NCBI GenBank assembly: GCA_947685225.1 | Contig: CANTUV010000007.1 | Span: 14,218,501 to 14,282,500 of the forward strand | Length of the DNA: 64,000 nt | From: Garcia nutans | Taxonomy: Eukaryota > Streptophyta > Magnoliopsida > Malpighiales > Euphorbiaceae | Direction: 5' to 3' | In this document: in pieces, positions 1 through 11,860 of the stretch | Layout of the letters: the number at the start of each line of letters is the position of its first letter | How positions within the stretch are numbered: position 1 is the stretch's first letter | Notes under the pieces: generated by a model | Seen by the model: the letters and a program-made list of their open reading frames with translations, nothing else | Database searches by the model: none | Told to the model about the DNA's origin: nothing | Position numbers and translations under genes: made by a program

Positions 1-3000
1 CTTGAGCTGCGTTCAAGGTCTTGCTCGCATAGTAGATAGGCTGAAAGTACTTCTCTTTGCGTTGGCCCAAAACTGCTCCTACTGCAAAGTCACTTGCATC
101 ACACATCAGTTCAAATGGTAGATTCCAATTAGGAGCTACCATGATTGGAGCATGGGTCAATTTCTCCTTCAGGGTCGTGAATGCTCTCAGACATTCCTCA
201 TCAAAAACAAAATCGACATCCTTCTCAAGGAGTCTTGTCAATGGACGGGCTATCTTAGAGAAATCTCGAATGAACCTTTGATAAAAACCCGCATGCCCTA
301 GGAAACTTCTGATGGCTTTCACAGATGTGGGTGGTGGTAGCTTCTCAATAATGTCTATCTTTGCCCGATCCACCTCAATGCCCTTGCTCAAAATCTTGTG
401 TCCCAACACAATTCCTTCTTGAACCATGAAATGACACTTTTTCCAATTAAGCACCAAATTGGTTTCCTCACATCTCATCAAAACCCTCTCAAGGTTTTCC
501 AAACACTTTTCAAATGAGCTGCCATAGACTGAGAAATCATCCATAAACACCTCCATAATATCCTCTATTAGCTCATCAAAGATTGCTATCATGCACCTTT
601 GGAAAGTTGCAGGTGCATTACACAACCCGAATGGCATTCTTCGATATGCAAATGTCCCATATGGGCAGGTGAATGTAGTCTTCTCTTGGTCTTCCGGGGC
701 AATGGGAATTTGGAAATAGCCTGAAAGGCCATCCAAAAAACAGTAGTATTCATGGCCGGATAACCTCTCCAACATCTGATCAATGAAGGGTAAAGGAAAG
801 TGATCCTTTCTAGTTGCATCATTTAATTTTCTGTAGTCAATGCAAACCCTCCAACCAGTAACTGTTCTTGTTGGAATCAGCTCATCATTTTCATTAGGGA
901 TCACAGTCATCCCTCCTTTCTTCGGTACTACTTGAACTGGGCTCACCCAAGAACTATCCGAGATCGGATATATAATCCCTGCATCAAGTAGTTTTATCAC
1001 TTCAGCCTTAACAACATCTTTCATCTTTGGGTTTAGCCTCCTCTGTGGTTGCACTACTGGTTTGAATTCATCCTCCATTAGTATCTTGTGAGTGCAATAG
1101 GATGGACTGATCCCCTTGGTATCTGCTATCTTCCAAGCTATCACTTGCTTGTGTTTCTGCAATAACTGGATGAGTTTTTCTTTTTGCTTAGAAGATAGGT
1201 GGGAACTCAGAATTATGGGCAATCTCTTTTTCTCTGCCAAAAACCCATACTCAAGGTGATCCGGAAGAGGCTTCAGTTCCAAGTTGGGTGGATCAATCAC
1301 CGATGGTTTTGGCTTTTCTTCCTTTGGCATTTCAATGGTCTCATATGCCCTGCATTTGAATGATTTGCTTGCTTCAAGAAAAGCAAGTTGCTCCATTGCT
1401 TCTTGACCCTCGATATTTTCCTGCAATAAACACAACTCAAGGGGATCATTGGAAACAATGTTAGTTAAAAAATTTACGGTCTCATGCTCAACAACATCAT
1501 TGCATGATTCCGCCTCATCAAGTGAAAGTGAATGTTTCATGGCATCATGTATCCTAAAAATTACTTTCTCCTCACCCACTCTCAAAGTCAATGTGCCGTC
1601 ATGAACATCAATAAGGGCACGGGCTGTATTCAAAAATGGCCTACCAAGAATAAGCGAAACATCCACATCCTCATCAATATCAATGACAACAAAATCATTG
1701 GGGAAAATGAAATCCCCGACTTTTACCAACACATCTTCTATTATGCCACAAGGGTGGACTACCGATTTATCGGCAAGTTGGATGGTCATGAGTGTTGGTT
1801 TAGGTTGACCAATGCCTAGCTCTTTAAACATTTTATAGGGCATAACACTTATGCTAGCCCCCAAATCAGCTAAAGCACTTTTAACCTCAAGATTACCTAT
1901 AAAACATGGAATGGTAAAACTACCTGGATCTTTTAATTTCTTAGGTAATCTTCTTTGCAAAATTGCTGAACTTTTTTCAGATAAATGCACTAAAGATACT
2001 TCCTCAAGTTTCCTTTTGTTAGAAAGGATATCTTTCAAAAATTTAGCATACTTAGGCATTTGTGACAGAGCTTCAGCAAATGGAATGTTAATATGCAATT
2101 GTTTGAAAAGTTCAAGGAACTTACCAAACTGAGCATCAATCTTGTCCTTGTTCAGTCTTGCCGGATAGGGCACTCTAAATTGGTATTCCTTCAAATTGGG
2201 GCTGCTTGATTGTGGCTGCTTCTCTCTTTCACTTTCAAGTGCAGCTTTCTCTCCCGAAGTGGTAGGAGGATCATCTTCTTTTTCTTTTTCTTGCTCTTCA
2301 GCCCTCTTCTTTTCCACATCTCCATTGATTTCTTTTCCACCCCTAAGTGTAATTGCCTTAAGTTGCTCCTTAGGGTTGGCCTCAGTGTTGCTAGGTAAAC
2401 TTCCTTGTGGTCTTTCACCGAGCAATTTGGCAATTTGCCCCACCCGATTCTCCAAATTGTGAATGGAGACTTGTTGATTTCTAAGGGAGGTTTCAGTTGA
2501 TTGAAACCTTGTTTCAGAAGCTGCTATAAATTTCTCCATCATGTCCTCCAAACTACTCTTTCTTGGAGGGGCAGCTTGTTGATGTTGGGGTTGCTGGAAT
2601 CCAGGGGGAGGTCTTGGATTATTTTGATTGGTCCATGAAAAATTTGGATGATTCCTCCATCCCGGATTGTATGTGTTGCTGTATGGATTATTTTGTTGTT
2701 GCCTTGGCATATTCCCAACATAATCTACCTGCTCTTGCTTGGAAAACATGTTGCCACTTTGGCAATCTTGACTTTGGTGTCCACCTCCACACCATTCACA
2801 AGACATCACCTGCATAACCTTTCCTGAAAAAGAAGCCAAAGAATCAATTTTCTTATTCAATGCTTCCAATTGGGCTGTCAATGCCACCACCGGATCTAAT
2901 TGGTGTGATCCCACGGCCTTCAGCTTTCCTTGCTCTCTTGGGGCTTGCCATTGATAATTGGTGATGGCCATATCTTCAATTAAGTCCCTTGCTTGTTCAG

Positions 3001-3745
3001 GTGTCTTGTTGTTGATGGTACCACCAGCTGCTGCATTAATGGATTGTTTACTTACATAATTCAACCCATTGTAAAACGTTTGAATTTGAAGCCATAGTGG
3101 AAGCCCATGATGAGGACACCTTCTCAGCAAATCTTTGAATCTCTCCCAGGCATCATAAAGATTCTCACCATCTTGTTGTAAAAAGGATGAGATGTCATTC
3201 CTCAACTTGGCAGTTTTTGATGGTGGGAAATATTTCTCTAAGAACTTCTCTGCCAATTGGGCCCAGGTGGTGAAAGTTCCTGGAGGAAATGATTTCAGCC
3301 ACTTCTTTGGTCTGTCTCTAAGAGAAAATGGGAACAACCTCAGCCTAATTGCATCTTCTGAGACATTGTTTATCTTAAATGTGTCACAAATCTCTAGAAA
3401 ATTCTCAAGATGTGCATTAGGATCTTCATCAGGGAACCCATCGAATTGACAAGTCTGCTGCACCATTTGAATCACATTTGCCTTTATTTCGAAGTTATTT
3501 GCAGCAACTGTCGGCCTCCGGATACTCGATTCAGCCCCATTTAAATTGGGCTTAGCAAACTCCTGCATTGTTCTTGGTCCAGCTCCTTCCATCACTTCGA
3601 ATATTTCTTCTTGTTCAATTTCCAGGTTTTCTCTTGAACTTACGTCTTCCAGATCTGCCTCCTCTTCTTCCTTTTGCTTTCTCCTCAATGTTCTTTCTAG
3701 TTCTGGGTCTAACTCCAGTAGTTAGGATGAGCTAGATCTGGTCAT
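1..3745 (-). CDS. Athila gag-protease-RT-RNase H polyprotein (partial at C-terminus)
   Basis: I read this minus-strand frame codon by codon from the ATG at 3745-3743 to position 2, about 1,247 codons. It is open throughout except for one TAA at codon 8 (3724-3722). Order of domains: acidic N-terminus; gag core (about residues 50-290); zinc knuckle CEWCGGGHQSQDC near residue 315; protease with DLGAS near residue 627; reverse transcriptase (about 860-1120) with the catalytic MDDF motif near residue 1068; start of RNase H (CDASDFAVGAVLG) near 1200, cut by the window edge. The next in-frame ATG after the TAA is at 3592, about codon 52, ahead of the gag core. Either translation starts there, the TAA is read through, or the copy is a recent null. 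The otherwise open frame argues for a young insertion. Confidence 0.88.
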
Positions 3746-3860
3746 AAACAACAAGAAATACCTACAATGATAGTAAACCAGCAAGAACTTAAATTAAAAA
3801 TGATTAAAAAGAAAACTAAATCAACAATCTTAATTATATTACTAATATTGAAACCGTTGT

Positions 3861-3877
3861 CCCCGGCAACGGCGCCA
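3861..3877 (-). other. Primer-binding site, tRNA-Asp type
   Basis: The plus strand reads CCCCGGCAACGGCGCCA, identical to the 3' end of plant tRNA-Asp including the CCA tail. The minus strand therefore carries the complementary primer-binding site, 6 bp inside the LTR edge at 3884. Athila elements are known to use tRNA-Asp. Confidence 0.92.
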
Positions 3878-3883
3878 AAAACT

Positions 3884-5564
3884 TGATGCATTTCGTATGC
3901 AAAATGCAATTACCGCAAGTGCACGGGTCGCTCAAGTAATATAATAGTGAGTGAATGTCGTTCCTCTAAGGACAAGGCCAAGTACTAGTGCAAATCTTAA
4001 TCGTTGTTTAGCGAATTAATAGTTGTGTGATGTGTTGTAACTAAAATCAACTAATTAATGAATGAAAGGAAATTAAATGCTGTGCACAAAAAGATTTATA
4101 ATGATAGAACTATCCAGATATTGAATCCCCCTAGCCTCAATGATATTTATAAACAATCCATTCAGCTAAATCGTTTAATCAAATTGAATTGGCATTCCTC
4201 TAACTTAGATTAAAGCCTCTCTCGAGTGGATTAATCCCTAATCACTAAGTAGAGTGCCGGAATCTCTTCTCAAAGCACAATTAAATAGATCATGCATTAA
4301 TAACAAGGAACTATAAACCAAAGGATCTTGTAGGTCTATTTCTAGTACCCCAATCAATCCTCAATCCTTATGAGTATTCAATTCACATCAAGCTTTCTCA
4401 AGTCAATAATATGAAAATAATAACCAATCAACAAGCATGCTATTATCAATTGGAAATAACAACAAGTATCATAAGAATAAAACAACTCAATTAATTGATT
4501 CAACTGAATACAATTGTTCAATTCATACAAATTGGCTAGGGTTCATCAACATCTAGATAGAGAAAGATTTAGTTCATATTAACAGCTAGAAAAACAGAGT
4601 AAGATAAATGAGTAAGAGAAACCAAACAATTCATGGCAGTGAATCTGTATTTCTTCACTTGAGCTCTTGATTCTTGGTTTAGGGCTTGAGTATGGTGTGG
4701 ATCTTCCTTCAATCTCAGCTCAAGACCTTTCTCCTTGCTCCAGCAGATGGCTCTTCCTTCTCTTCTCTCTTCTCTGCTTCCAGAAATGCTCCAGCAAAAA
4801 CTGTTGTTCTTCTCCTTCTCTTCTCTTTTTATTTTCCTCCAAATCTCCAGCCCATACCTCCAGCTCACTAAACCTCTCCATTGTCTACCACTTTCCCTTG
4901 GTTCATCACTCTTTTCCCTGATTTAGGCAAGCTCTCTTTTTCTTGTTCTTTCTTTTTGACAAAGGCCAGCTGTTGTCCCCCACTTATTCCCCAATCAGTG
5001 CAAAGAATCTCACTTTTCGACAGGTGACACGACCACTGACACGCCCGTGTTCCTGGGCGTGTCATAGCTACTGTAAGTCTGAATAAAAGGCACGTTCCTT
5101 GGCACGCCCGTGGTACCGGGCGTGTGACAGCTACTGTGAGTCTGGATAAATTACGCGCTCATTGACACGCCCGTGGTCCTGGGCGTGTCGCAGCTACTGT
5201 GACTTTGGGTAAATGGCACGATCATGAGCACGCCCGTGGTCCTGGGCGTGTTGAAGCTACTGTGACTCTGGACAAATGGCATGTTTGGTGACACGCCTAT
5301 GCAACTGGACGTGTCATATCCACTGAATGCAGTAACAGGGGCACGTCTAACGACACGCCCGTGTTCGTGGGCATGTCCATTGACAAATTTTGCTCTTTTC
5401 TTCTACTTTCATCCGTAATTGTTCCGAAATGACCAAATGCCTCAAATTATCGAGAATTCCTGAAATTATCCTTAAATTGCACTTTGAACAAACAAATTAA
5501 ACTCAATTTGATAATAATCATATTAAGAAATGGGAACAAAATATCATTAATTGTGTACTTATCA
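3884..5564 (-). repeat. 5' LTR of the Athila element
   Basis: The LTR is 1,681 bp, TG at 3884 and CA at 5564. It is bounded on the left by 6 bp and then the tRNA-Asp primer site, and on the right by sequence of a MULE transposase. The coding-strand start TGATAAGTACAC and end ATGCATCA are typical of Athila LTRs. Its upstream (U3) part holds an array of six hairpin repeats at 5038-5377. Short open frames inside it are repeat shadows, not genes. Confidence 0.88.
5038..5377. repeat. Six-copy hairpin array in the Athila LTR
   Basis: Six units start near 5038, 5102, 5164, 5228, 5290 and 5351, a period of about 62 bp. Each carries an inverted repeat of the form GACACGCCC-N8-GGGCGTGTC, followed by a less conserved spacer usually containing AGCTACTGTGA. 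Unit 5 is the most diverged. The GC-rich arms stand out in an AT-rich LTR. The position is U3, where LTR promoters and enhancers lie; a role as binding sites or RNA hairpins is inference. Confidence 0.9.
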
Positions 5565-5565
5565 A

Positions 5566-6260
5566 TTATCGTCCCCCACTGAAATCTGCATCTAACTCAC
5601 CTTCATCACCCTCTTCAAACACAACATCTTCAACTTTATCAGACTCCTCTAAATCAGCATTTTCAGAGTTATCACTCTCCTCTAGCTTAGAAGCTTCACC
5701 ATGTTCAATGCTTTCACCATTCACAAATGCATCTACATTTACAACCTCACACCCAATAGTTTCAGATTCATTAAATTTGTCTGTGTTAACTACATTTTCA
5801 CCCTCAGTAGTGCCAACATTTACATACTCATACCCTTCACTACCACATGGTGGGACCACACTACTATTTTCAAATAAATTATCACTAGAACTAAGATTCC
5901 TATCTTGCAAATATAACCCACTTGTCTCAATCACTTCTGCTTTACTAACGCCATTGCATATGTATAAATCAATTAGCTCCTTATCTCTCAGACTTAATGC
6001 ATAGTCATATAGCTCTCTATCCATACAAATTTTGTGAAACACGTTGCTGTTAGCAGGTTTGTAATAAATCATTTCAGCCTCTAAATAGTCAAGTTGCTTG
6101 ATATCATCTATTAGTCCAGGAATTGATATACGATCGGGATCATAATATGCATATTTAATGCTGCCGCCCACATAATTCTTTCTACCTCTTTTATCAACCT
6201 TGAATTCACCACCAAAATTTCACCTTACTGTAATGACCGTGTCTCCAATCTCATATGAAC
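5566..6260 (-). pseudogene. Mutator-like (MULE) transposase, N-terminal PB1-like region, truncated
   Basis: A minus-strand frame from 6171 to 5566 encodes about 201 residues. The first 75 (GGSIKYAYYDPDRISIPGL, then an IDDIKQLDY segment) match the N-terminal PB1-like domain seen in plant MULE transposases; an acidic low-complexity stretch follows. The frame continues upstream to about 6258 (GGEFKVDKRGRKNYVGG) but is broken by an in-frame TGA near 6229. At the other end it stops exactly where the Athila LTR begins: the TAA at 5566-5568 spans the junction sequence. The catalytic part of the transposase would lie left of the window, beyond the Athila element. Family assignment is by sequence recognition; the interruption is seen directly. 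Confidence 0.68.
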
Positions 6261-6760
6261 CCTAGGTTATAATTCAAACACACAGGAAGTAAATGTAGAG
6301 ATCCTTCACCTGAATTTTTTCAAAGTCTAAAAGAAAATATAAGGCTTCGATTCTCTAGAAATCTTCAACCATGAGCGAATTCACCAGCAGTCTACTAAAT
6401 TGATCACTGGGTTTCGATTGTGAGAATCGATTTTAGGGTCTATTAGTTTTGTAATGGATTTTAAGGTTTGAAATCAATTTCACATTCCTTTTTGTTTTTC
6501 TTCAATGGATGTTTAAAATGACATGTCCTTCTTTTAATTACATGGCATCCACGTATAAGCAGTTCAGAATGAGTGTAATAAATGCGCTTCCATTTTTTTG
6601 TTAATGAAAATTTAAGGGTCTGTTTGCTATTGAAAATAATAAGTTGAATGGGTAATATGGTTCCTTGAAAACTATAAAGGGCTAATTGGCAAATCGTGCC
6701 AAATTGAAGGGGCTGGTTATATATTAAGCATTTTTTTTTTGTTTATGTGGATATCTACTA
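6261..6760 (-). other. Probable 5' UTR and terminal region of the MULE
   Basis: No coding frame is visible. Around 6640-6735 a stretch reading GGGTAATATGGTTCC...GGCTAATTGGCAAATCG...GGGGCTGG resembles terminal sequences I associate with plant MULEs, and it lies upstream of the transposase frame as expected. The exact terminus and the 9-bp target duplication cannot be set because the partner end is outside the window. Confidence 0.3.
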
Positions 6761-6989
6761 GATGTTAGTATGGTGATAGGCTTTGTAAATATATGATTGA
6801 TCTGGGGTTGCCCTTTCAGACTGTTGATGCTTTATTAATTTTATTATAAGTATTATTTATTTATTTCTTATTGATGATGTTAGTGCATTTAATTAACAAA
6901 TGATTTATATAATTTATATGAATTAATATGATATGAATATGGTATTACAAATCTTTATTCATGTTTTATGATTTGATAATTATAAATTA

Positions 6990-7243
6990 CTCTTTTACTT
7001 CATTTTAAATGACCTTTTAAAAAGTTTCACATATATCAAGAAACTAAATAAAGTTACTAATTTACTATCAATTAATAGTTTCTCTTTATAACATTTACAT
7101 TCCATTATCATTAATAATATCATTAAAAATAGAGAAAAAATTAGTAAATAATATCAAAATTTTATCTTAATATTGTTGAACGTTAAATATTTTAAAACAA
7201 AATTAAAAACTCTAAAAAGTCATTTAAAATAAAATGAAGGGAG
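6990..7243. mobile_element. Stowaway-like MITE (Tc1/mariner type)
   Basis: A 254-bp AT-rich block flanked by TA on both sides (6988-6989 and 7244-7245). The left end reads ctcttttacttcattttaaa and the right end, on the other strand, ctcccttcattttattttaa; both continue into TGAC(C/T)TTTT. These imperfect terminal inverted repeats of about 35 bp, starting CTCYYT beside TA, are the Stowaway signature. It has no coding capacity. Confidence 0.75.
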
Positions 7244-7813
7244 TATTTGCTTAGATTTATTAATTTATGTATGAGCTAGAATAGAACCCCACACATTGCT
7301 AAAAATATTTTTATTTTTTGAATCAAATGATAATTTTAAATAAATAATTATTTACCTATAGTTATAAAAAATAAAATTAGTACATATATTGATAAATCTA
7401 AATAAATAATACATAATTATTAAATTGCAAAATACAAAGAGATTTGTAACATCATGATGTTATTATAATATTTCATATAAATAATAGAAACTATTTTTTA
7501 AACCAAATCATTAAAATTGTATCTCAAATAAATTTGGGTCTACTAGAAAATTAGTTTGTATATTAATTACTTGATTTAATATTAAATTAACAATCTAAAT
7601 TCATCAAAACAACAAAAATAATATAAAAATTAGTTACTTTACTTTAATTAAAATAAATTTCTATTATAATAAATAATAAAAATTATTATTATAATTTTAA
7701 AAATGTTAAAATGAGAGAGAGAGACACGTGGTATATTAATGTGCCTATGTTATCTATTTTAGTATTATATATAAATTTTTTTTAAAATATTATATTAAGA
7801 GAGGAAGAATCGA
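7244..7813. other. AT-rich spacer
   Basis: Very AT-rich sequence with no frame, RNA gene or clear terminal repeat. It borders the 3' end of the LINE on its right; I could not place a poly(A) tail or target duplication for that LINE here. The stretch 6761-6987, left of the MITE, is equally featureless. Confidence 0.5.
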
Positions 7814-8472
7814 TTATAGGCCTATTAACCATTGAGGAGTCTCTGAACTTAGAGAAGTTAATATGTGCACTTCCAGTGGAAAATTATAGGCCCATTTAGC
7901 AAGATGGTCCGCCAAGAAATTGGATTCTCTATATGAGTGGCTGATCCGAATATCCCATGGTTTTGCTAACATCACTCTAATATCAGCGATGAGCAGGGAA
8001 TGAGCATTGGGCAAGTTAGTCATGTTGCTGATTAGCTTAAAAGCACACTTGCTATCAGTTTCGAGGATAACGTTCCTCACTCCTAAATCCCAGGCTAAAT
8101 GAAGACCTTGAAGGATGCCCCAAAGTTCTGCATGAGTAATTGAGCAGATTCCAATATTCATGCAGAAACCACCATGCCAACGCCCGTTGTAGTCTCTAAC
8201 CATCCCTCCAGCAGCTGCTTTCCAGTTGGGCTATTTCTCGAGCCGTTTGTGTTCGCCTTAAAGACTCCTACCAGGGGAGGGTGCCAAGCGATCAAGAATT
8301 CCTCGGTTTGCTTCCTACTGGAGTTCCAGATACCACTCAGCAATAGAGCTCTGGAAATATCATCAGACTTCCTGCTAAGCTCTTCCAATTTACTACCATA
8401 GCACCCTGATCTGGGATTAAATAAATCTTCATTACGCCAGCGCCAAATGCTAGAAACAGCAAAACCAAACAA
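7814..8472 (-). pseudogene. LINE ORF2 RNase H domain
   Basis: Two overlapping frames (8472-8158 and 8203-7814) together cover a plant RVT_3-type RNase H: GVFKANTNGS (first acidic motif altered from D to N), a frame change near 8200, ITHAELWGILQGLHLA, ILETDSKCAFKLI and RESNFLADHLAKWA near the C-terminus. The frame change and altered active site show it is dead. Confidence 0.8.
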
Positions 8473-8594
8473 AATCCTCTAGTCATGTTTCCCCTGAAAA
8501 TGAAAAACATTACGAAGATTAGATATAAGCCAGACCCGAATATCCAAAGAGAAGAAATCTCTCCAATACTCCCTGGGAACTAAAGAGTTCTAGA

Positions 8595-9053
8595 TTAATT
8601 TGGCATAAGGGCAGTCTCTGACAGTATGTGGGATGGTTTCGGATGATCCCTAGCACAGGAACAACCAACGTCTCCAGTCATATGGCGCCTTGCGCATTCC
8701 ATATTAGTGAGCAACCTGTCTTTCAAAACGAGCCAAAGGAAGACTCTGATTCGTTGGGGTCCAGGCCACTTCCAAACGATCTGCCAGTCTCGATCTTTTT
8801 TAACGCCATCTTCCATCATAACTTGTTGATAAGCTGATTTTGTACTAAAGGCACCATTTGGAGAATGTGCCCAACATAACTGGTCATCCTTGTTGGAGTC
8901 CAATGAGACCGGAGTAGCTGCTATCCTCAAAAGGAAGGAATTAGGGGAAAACACATTTAAGTGCATCCTAGTTCCACTGGCCATTGCCAAAAGTATAGTC
9001 TGCAACTTTATAATCGATGCATTCAAGGGGAATGTCAGACAAGGCATACTCAA
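8595..9053 (-). pseudogene. LINE ORF2 C-terminal zinc region (zf-RVT)
   Basis: Residues such as DQLCWAHSPNGAFSTKSAY, then WKWPGPQRIRVFLWLVLKDRL and CARRH...C.C match the zf-RVT region between reverse transcriptase and RNase H in plant L1 elements. It is separated from both neighbours by stops or shifts. Confidence 0.75.
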
Positions 9054-9414
9054 TTAGTGGTTTATCCTCTGTCACCTAGAAATCTAACCAAAAGTGAATT
9101 TTCCTACCATTTCCCACCACCTTTCTGCTGCCTTTATGAGTATCATCCTAAACTTTAGACAGTGATTTCCAGATGCGGGATCCACCACTCACTCTCCCAA
9201 GATGAGATACATTAGTCGATTTAACATTATATTTAGCCAAAACAATGTTGACCCATAACTTGTCCCTGTGTACCAAAAGATCCCAGGCCAGCTTCATAAG
9301 GAAAGCCTTATTCATGCCTTGAAGATTTTTTATCCCTAATCCGCCATAATTTTTTGAAAGGCAAACTTCGTCCCACTTGACTAGAGCTACTTTTTTAGAT
9401 TCCCCATTACTACT

Positions 9415-10650
9415 TCACAAGAAGTTACGACATTCTTTGTCAATCTCTTGGCAAATGTTTAATGGCAATAAGTTTGTTTGTATGGTGTATAGACGAATGG
9501 CTCTAAGGGTAGAATTAATCAACATAGCACGACCAGCCATAGCCAGAGAAGAAGAGGCCCAGTTAGATAGCCTACCTTTGACTCTTTCAAGGATATCCTT
9601 GTAAGTATTTTTGAAAACTCTGGAATGTAGAAGTGGTACACACAGATATTTGCCTAAGTCATTGACCACCTTAAACACCGAGTCTCTCTTAATAATCCCA
9701 ATATCTGCTCCTTTAACATTCTTGGAAAAGAAAATGTTTGTTTTAGACCCATTGACCTGCTGCCCAGAACTAGAACAAAAAATATTAAGAACCTTTTTGA
9801 TGGTTCTCGCCTGGTCAAGAGAGGCCTCCGCCATCAAAATGAGATCATCAGCAAAAAGGAGGTGAGTAAGTGGGAGGTCAGTTTTGCCTAATTTAATAGG
9901 CTTCCAAGCCCTGGTAGCAACCTCATGGGTGATAAGATGGGCCAGCCTTTTAATGCAGAGAACAAAAATATATGGTGAGAGAGGATCGTCTTGCCGAATA
10001 CCTTGGCTAGGAAAAAGTTTTCTAGTCGCCTTGCCATTCCAGAGGAGCCGCATGGACACTGAGTTAATGCATCTCATAATAATACCAATAAACTTAAAAT
10101 GAAGGCTTGTACATGTTAGAGTGTCAAAAATAAATTTCCAATCAGGTTTACCATAAACTTTTTCTAAGTCAACTTAGATGAACATGTAATTTTTTTTACC
10201 TATTTTTTTATTCATAGAATGAATTGCCTCTTAAGCAACAATGATGTTATCAATAATATTTCTGCCAGGAACAAAGCTAGTCTGAGCAAGACCAATGAGC
10301 TTAGAAAGCAAATTCTTCATCCTATTGACAATAACTTTCGAAATCACTTTGTAGCTCACATTGTAAAGACTAATCGGTCTAAACTGAGTAATAAGTTCAG
10401 GATTCTAGTTTTTTGGGAATTACCATCCTCAAAAGTGTTCTTCACAAGGTTAAAAATAGGCTTACCAACATCCTTCCAATATTTTTGGTAGAACAAAGTA
10501 GGTAAACCATCAGGGCAAGAGCTTTTGAGGAAGCCATTTGAAATTGCAACTTAAAAACCTCCTCAAAGAAAATCTGGGAGTCGAGACACTTCAACTCATT
10601 GATTTCACAGTGGGGAAAGTTCACATGAGTGGTGAAAGTATGTCTGGAAT
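9415..10650 (-). pseudogene. LINE ORF2 reverse transcriptase domain
   Basis: The right part is in frame with the endonuclease piece. After a broken stretch (about 10440-10080) the left part (10077-9415) encodes GIRQDDPLSPYIFVLCIKRL and LLFADDLILMAEAS, the palm motifs of non-LTR reverse transcriptases; the FADD motif is intact. It ends in the thumb (KTNIFFSKN, then the GRAMLINS region). The broken middle and the changed residue in the usual GxRQGDPLSP motif (D for G) show this copy is inactive. Confidence 0.85.
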
Positions 10651-11860
10651 CTTTAGGGCTAAGGAAAAGAATTTCAAAATGAGATAAGACATGCTTTTCA
10701 ATCAGGTCCATATCCGAGGACCGTTTACCATCATGCATAATAAGAGAATGAATCTTATTCTGTCTCCTCCTAGTCAAGGTTTTACGATGATAAAAGGTGG
10801 TATTTGTATCACCACTATTGATCCACTCCAGTCTCGATTTTTGCATCCAAAACAATTTCTCTTGGAGAAGTACTTGATCAAACTCTTTCTTAAGCTCACT
10901 TTCAAGATTGTTAAGGAAACTAGAATCTTTCACCTCAAGGGAGGCCTCAATTCCATTAATCCTAGCCAGAGGCCTCTTTTTCCTAGCAAAAATGTTATCA
11001 AAGGTATCCTTGTTCCAAAGATGCGCTTGCTTCAGGAAATTATCACGGCCCTCCAAGAAAGACATCTTGGGATCCCAAGAATTAGTTACAAACTCCGAAA
11101 AACCATCATGTAGGCACCAGGCAGCTAAAAAATTGCAAGGTTTAGGATCTTTGCTATCAAAATTACTTATATTGAAGTTAATGAGGAGAGGTCGGTGATC
11201 AAACTCAATCCTAGGGAGATGATTGACTTTAGCATTGGGGTAAGTTTTAAGCCAAACATAATTGCAAAGAGCTCTATCTAATCTTTCATAAAGCTGGCCT
11301 CTTTTCCATGTAAAATCAGGTCTAGAAAAACCCAAATCATGAAGATCCATTTCACGAATCCAACTATTGAAGTGATGACAGCTATTGGCGCGTTTGCCCA
11401 AACCACCTCTTCTTTCCGTGCTGCTACTGATGGCATTAAAATCTCTGCAAAGCAACTAGGGAGTTTGATCACAATCATTTAGATTTCTAATGTCATCCCA
11501 AACTTTCATGTGAAGAAGAGCATTAGGACTACCATAGACATAGGTGGTGAGAGAAACAATACCTTGCAATTCTGCATGCAGATGGATAAATTGGTAGGTG
11601 ACAAGAAATAATTTGAACATTAATTGCTTCCTTCCAGCGAATCCAAATGCCACCAGAGTAACCTTTGGCTTCTAACCTGAAAAAAAAATAAAATCAAAAC
11701 CACTATTTTTGATAAAATAGTCAGCTTTGACCCCACTAATCCTGGGTTCAAAGATATCCAGCAAGTATGTGGAAAAATTCTTCATGAAATTATGAAAAAC
11801 TCTTCTGAATTGAGGGGAACTGGCCCCTTGCACATTTCAAGATAGGATTTTAATATCCAT
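10651..11860 (-). pseudogene. LINE ORF2 endonuclease (APE-like) domain
   Basis: The start ATG is probably at 11860 (MDIKILS), followed at once by an in-frame TGA at the conserved WNVQG position of plant L1 endonucleases. Downstream pieces include GGxWIRW-like sequence near 11640, the CRDFNAI motif near 11450, ERLDRALCN near 11280 and FDHRPLLINFN near 11190, which are hallmarks of L1 endonucleases. At least one frame change separates 11653-11456 from 11455-10442. It would nick target DNA for target-primed reverse transcription if intact; it is not. Confidence 0.8.

Larger units (their letters stand above)
1..5564 (-). mobile_element. Athila-type Ty3/gypsy retrotransposon, cut by window edge
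   Basis: Reading the minus strand from 5564 leftwards gives a 5' LTR (5564-3884), a primer-binding site matching the 3' end of plant tRNA-Asp (3877-3861), and a long gag-protease-RT-RNase H frame that runs off position 1. The rest of RNase H, integrase, any env-like region and the 3' LTR lie outside the window. The LTR has TG...CA ends and begins, on its coding strand, with TGATAAGTACAC. The tRNA-Asp primer, the DLGAS-type protease and single-frame gag-pol point to the Athila lineage. The right edge falls inside a Mutator-like transposase frame, so this is an insertion into an older transposon. The candidate target duplication (attat, 5565-5569) cannot be verified because the left end is missing. 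Confidence 0.9.

Noticed and set aside
1532..2132. Plus-strand frames across the Athila gag-pol region
   Set aside because: They are antisense shadows of the continuous minus-strand polyprotein frame.
4569..5065. Short frames in the Athila LTR
   Set aside because: Overlapping on both strands in C/T-rich sequence, without known motifs; treated as chance.
5038..5377. Regularly spaced hairpins resembling a CRISPR array
   Set aside because: Plant nuclear DNA, spacers are related to each other, and the array lies inside an LTR; there are no cas genes.
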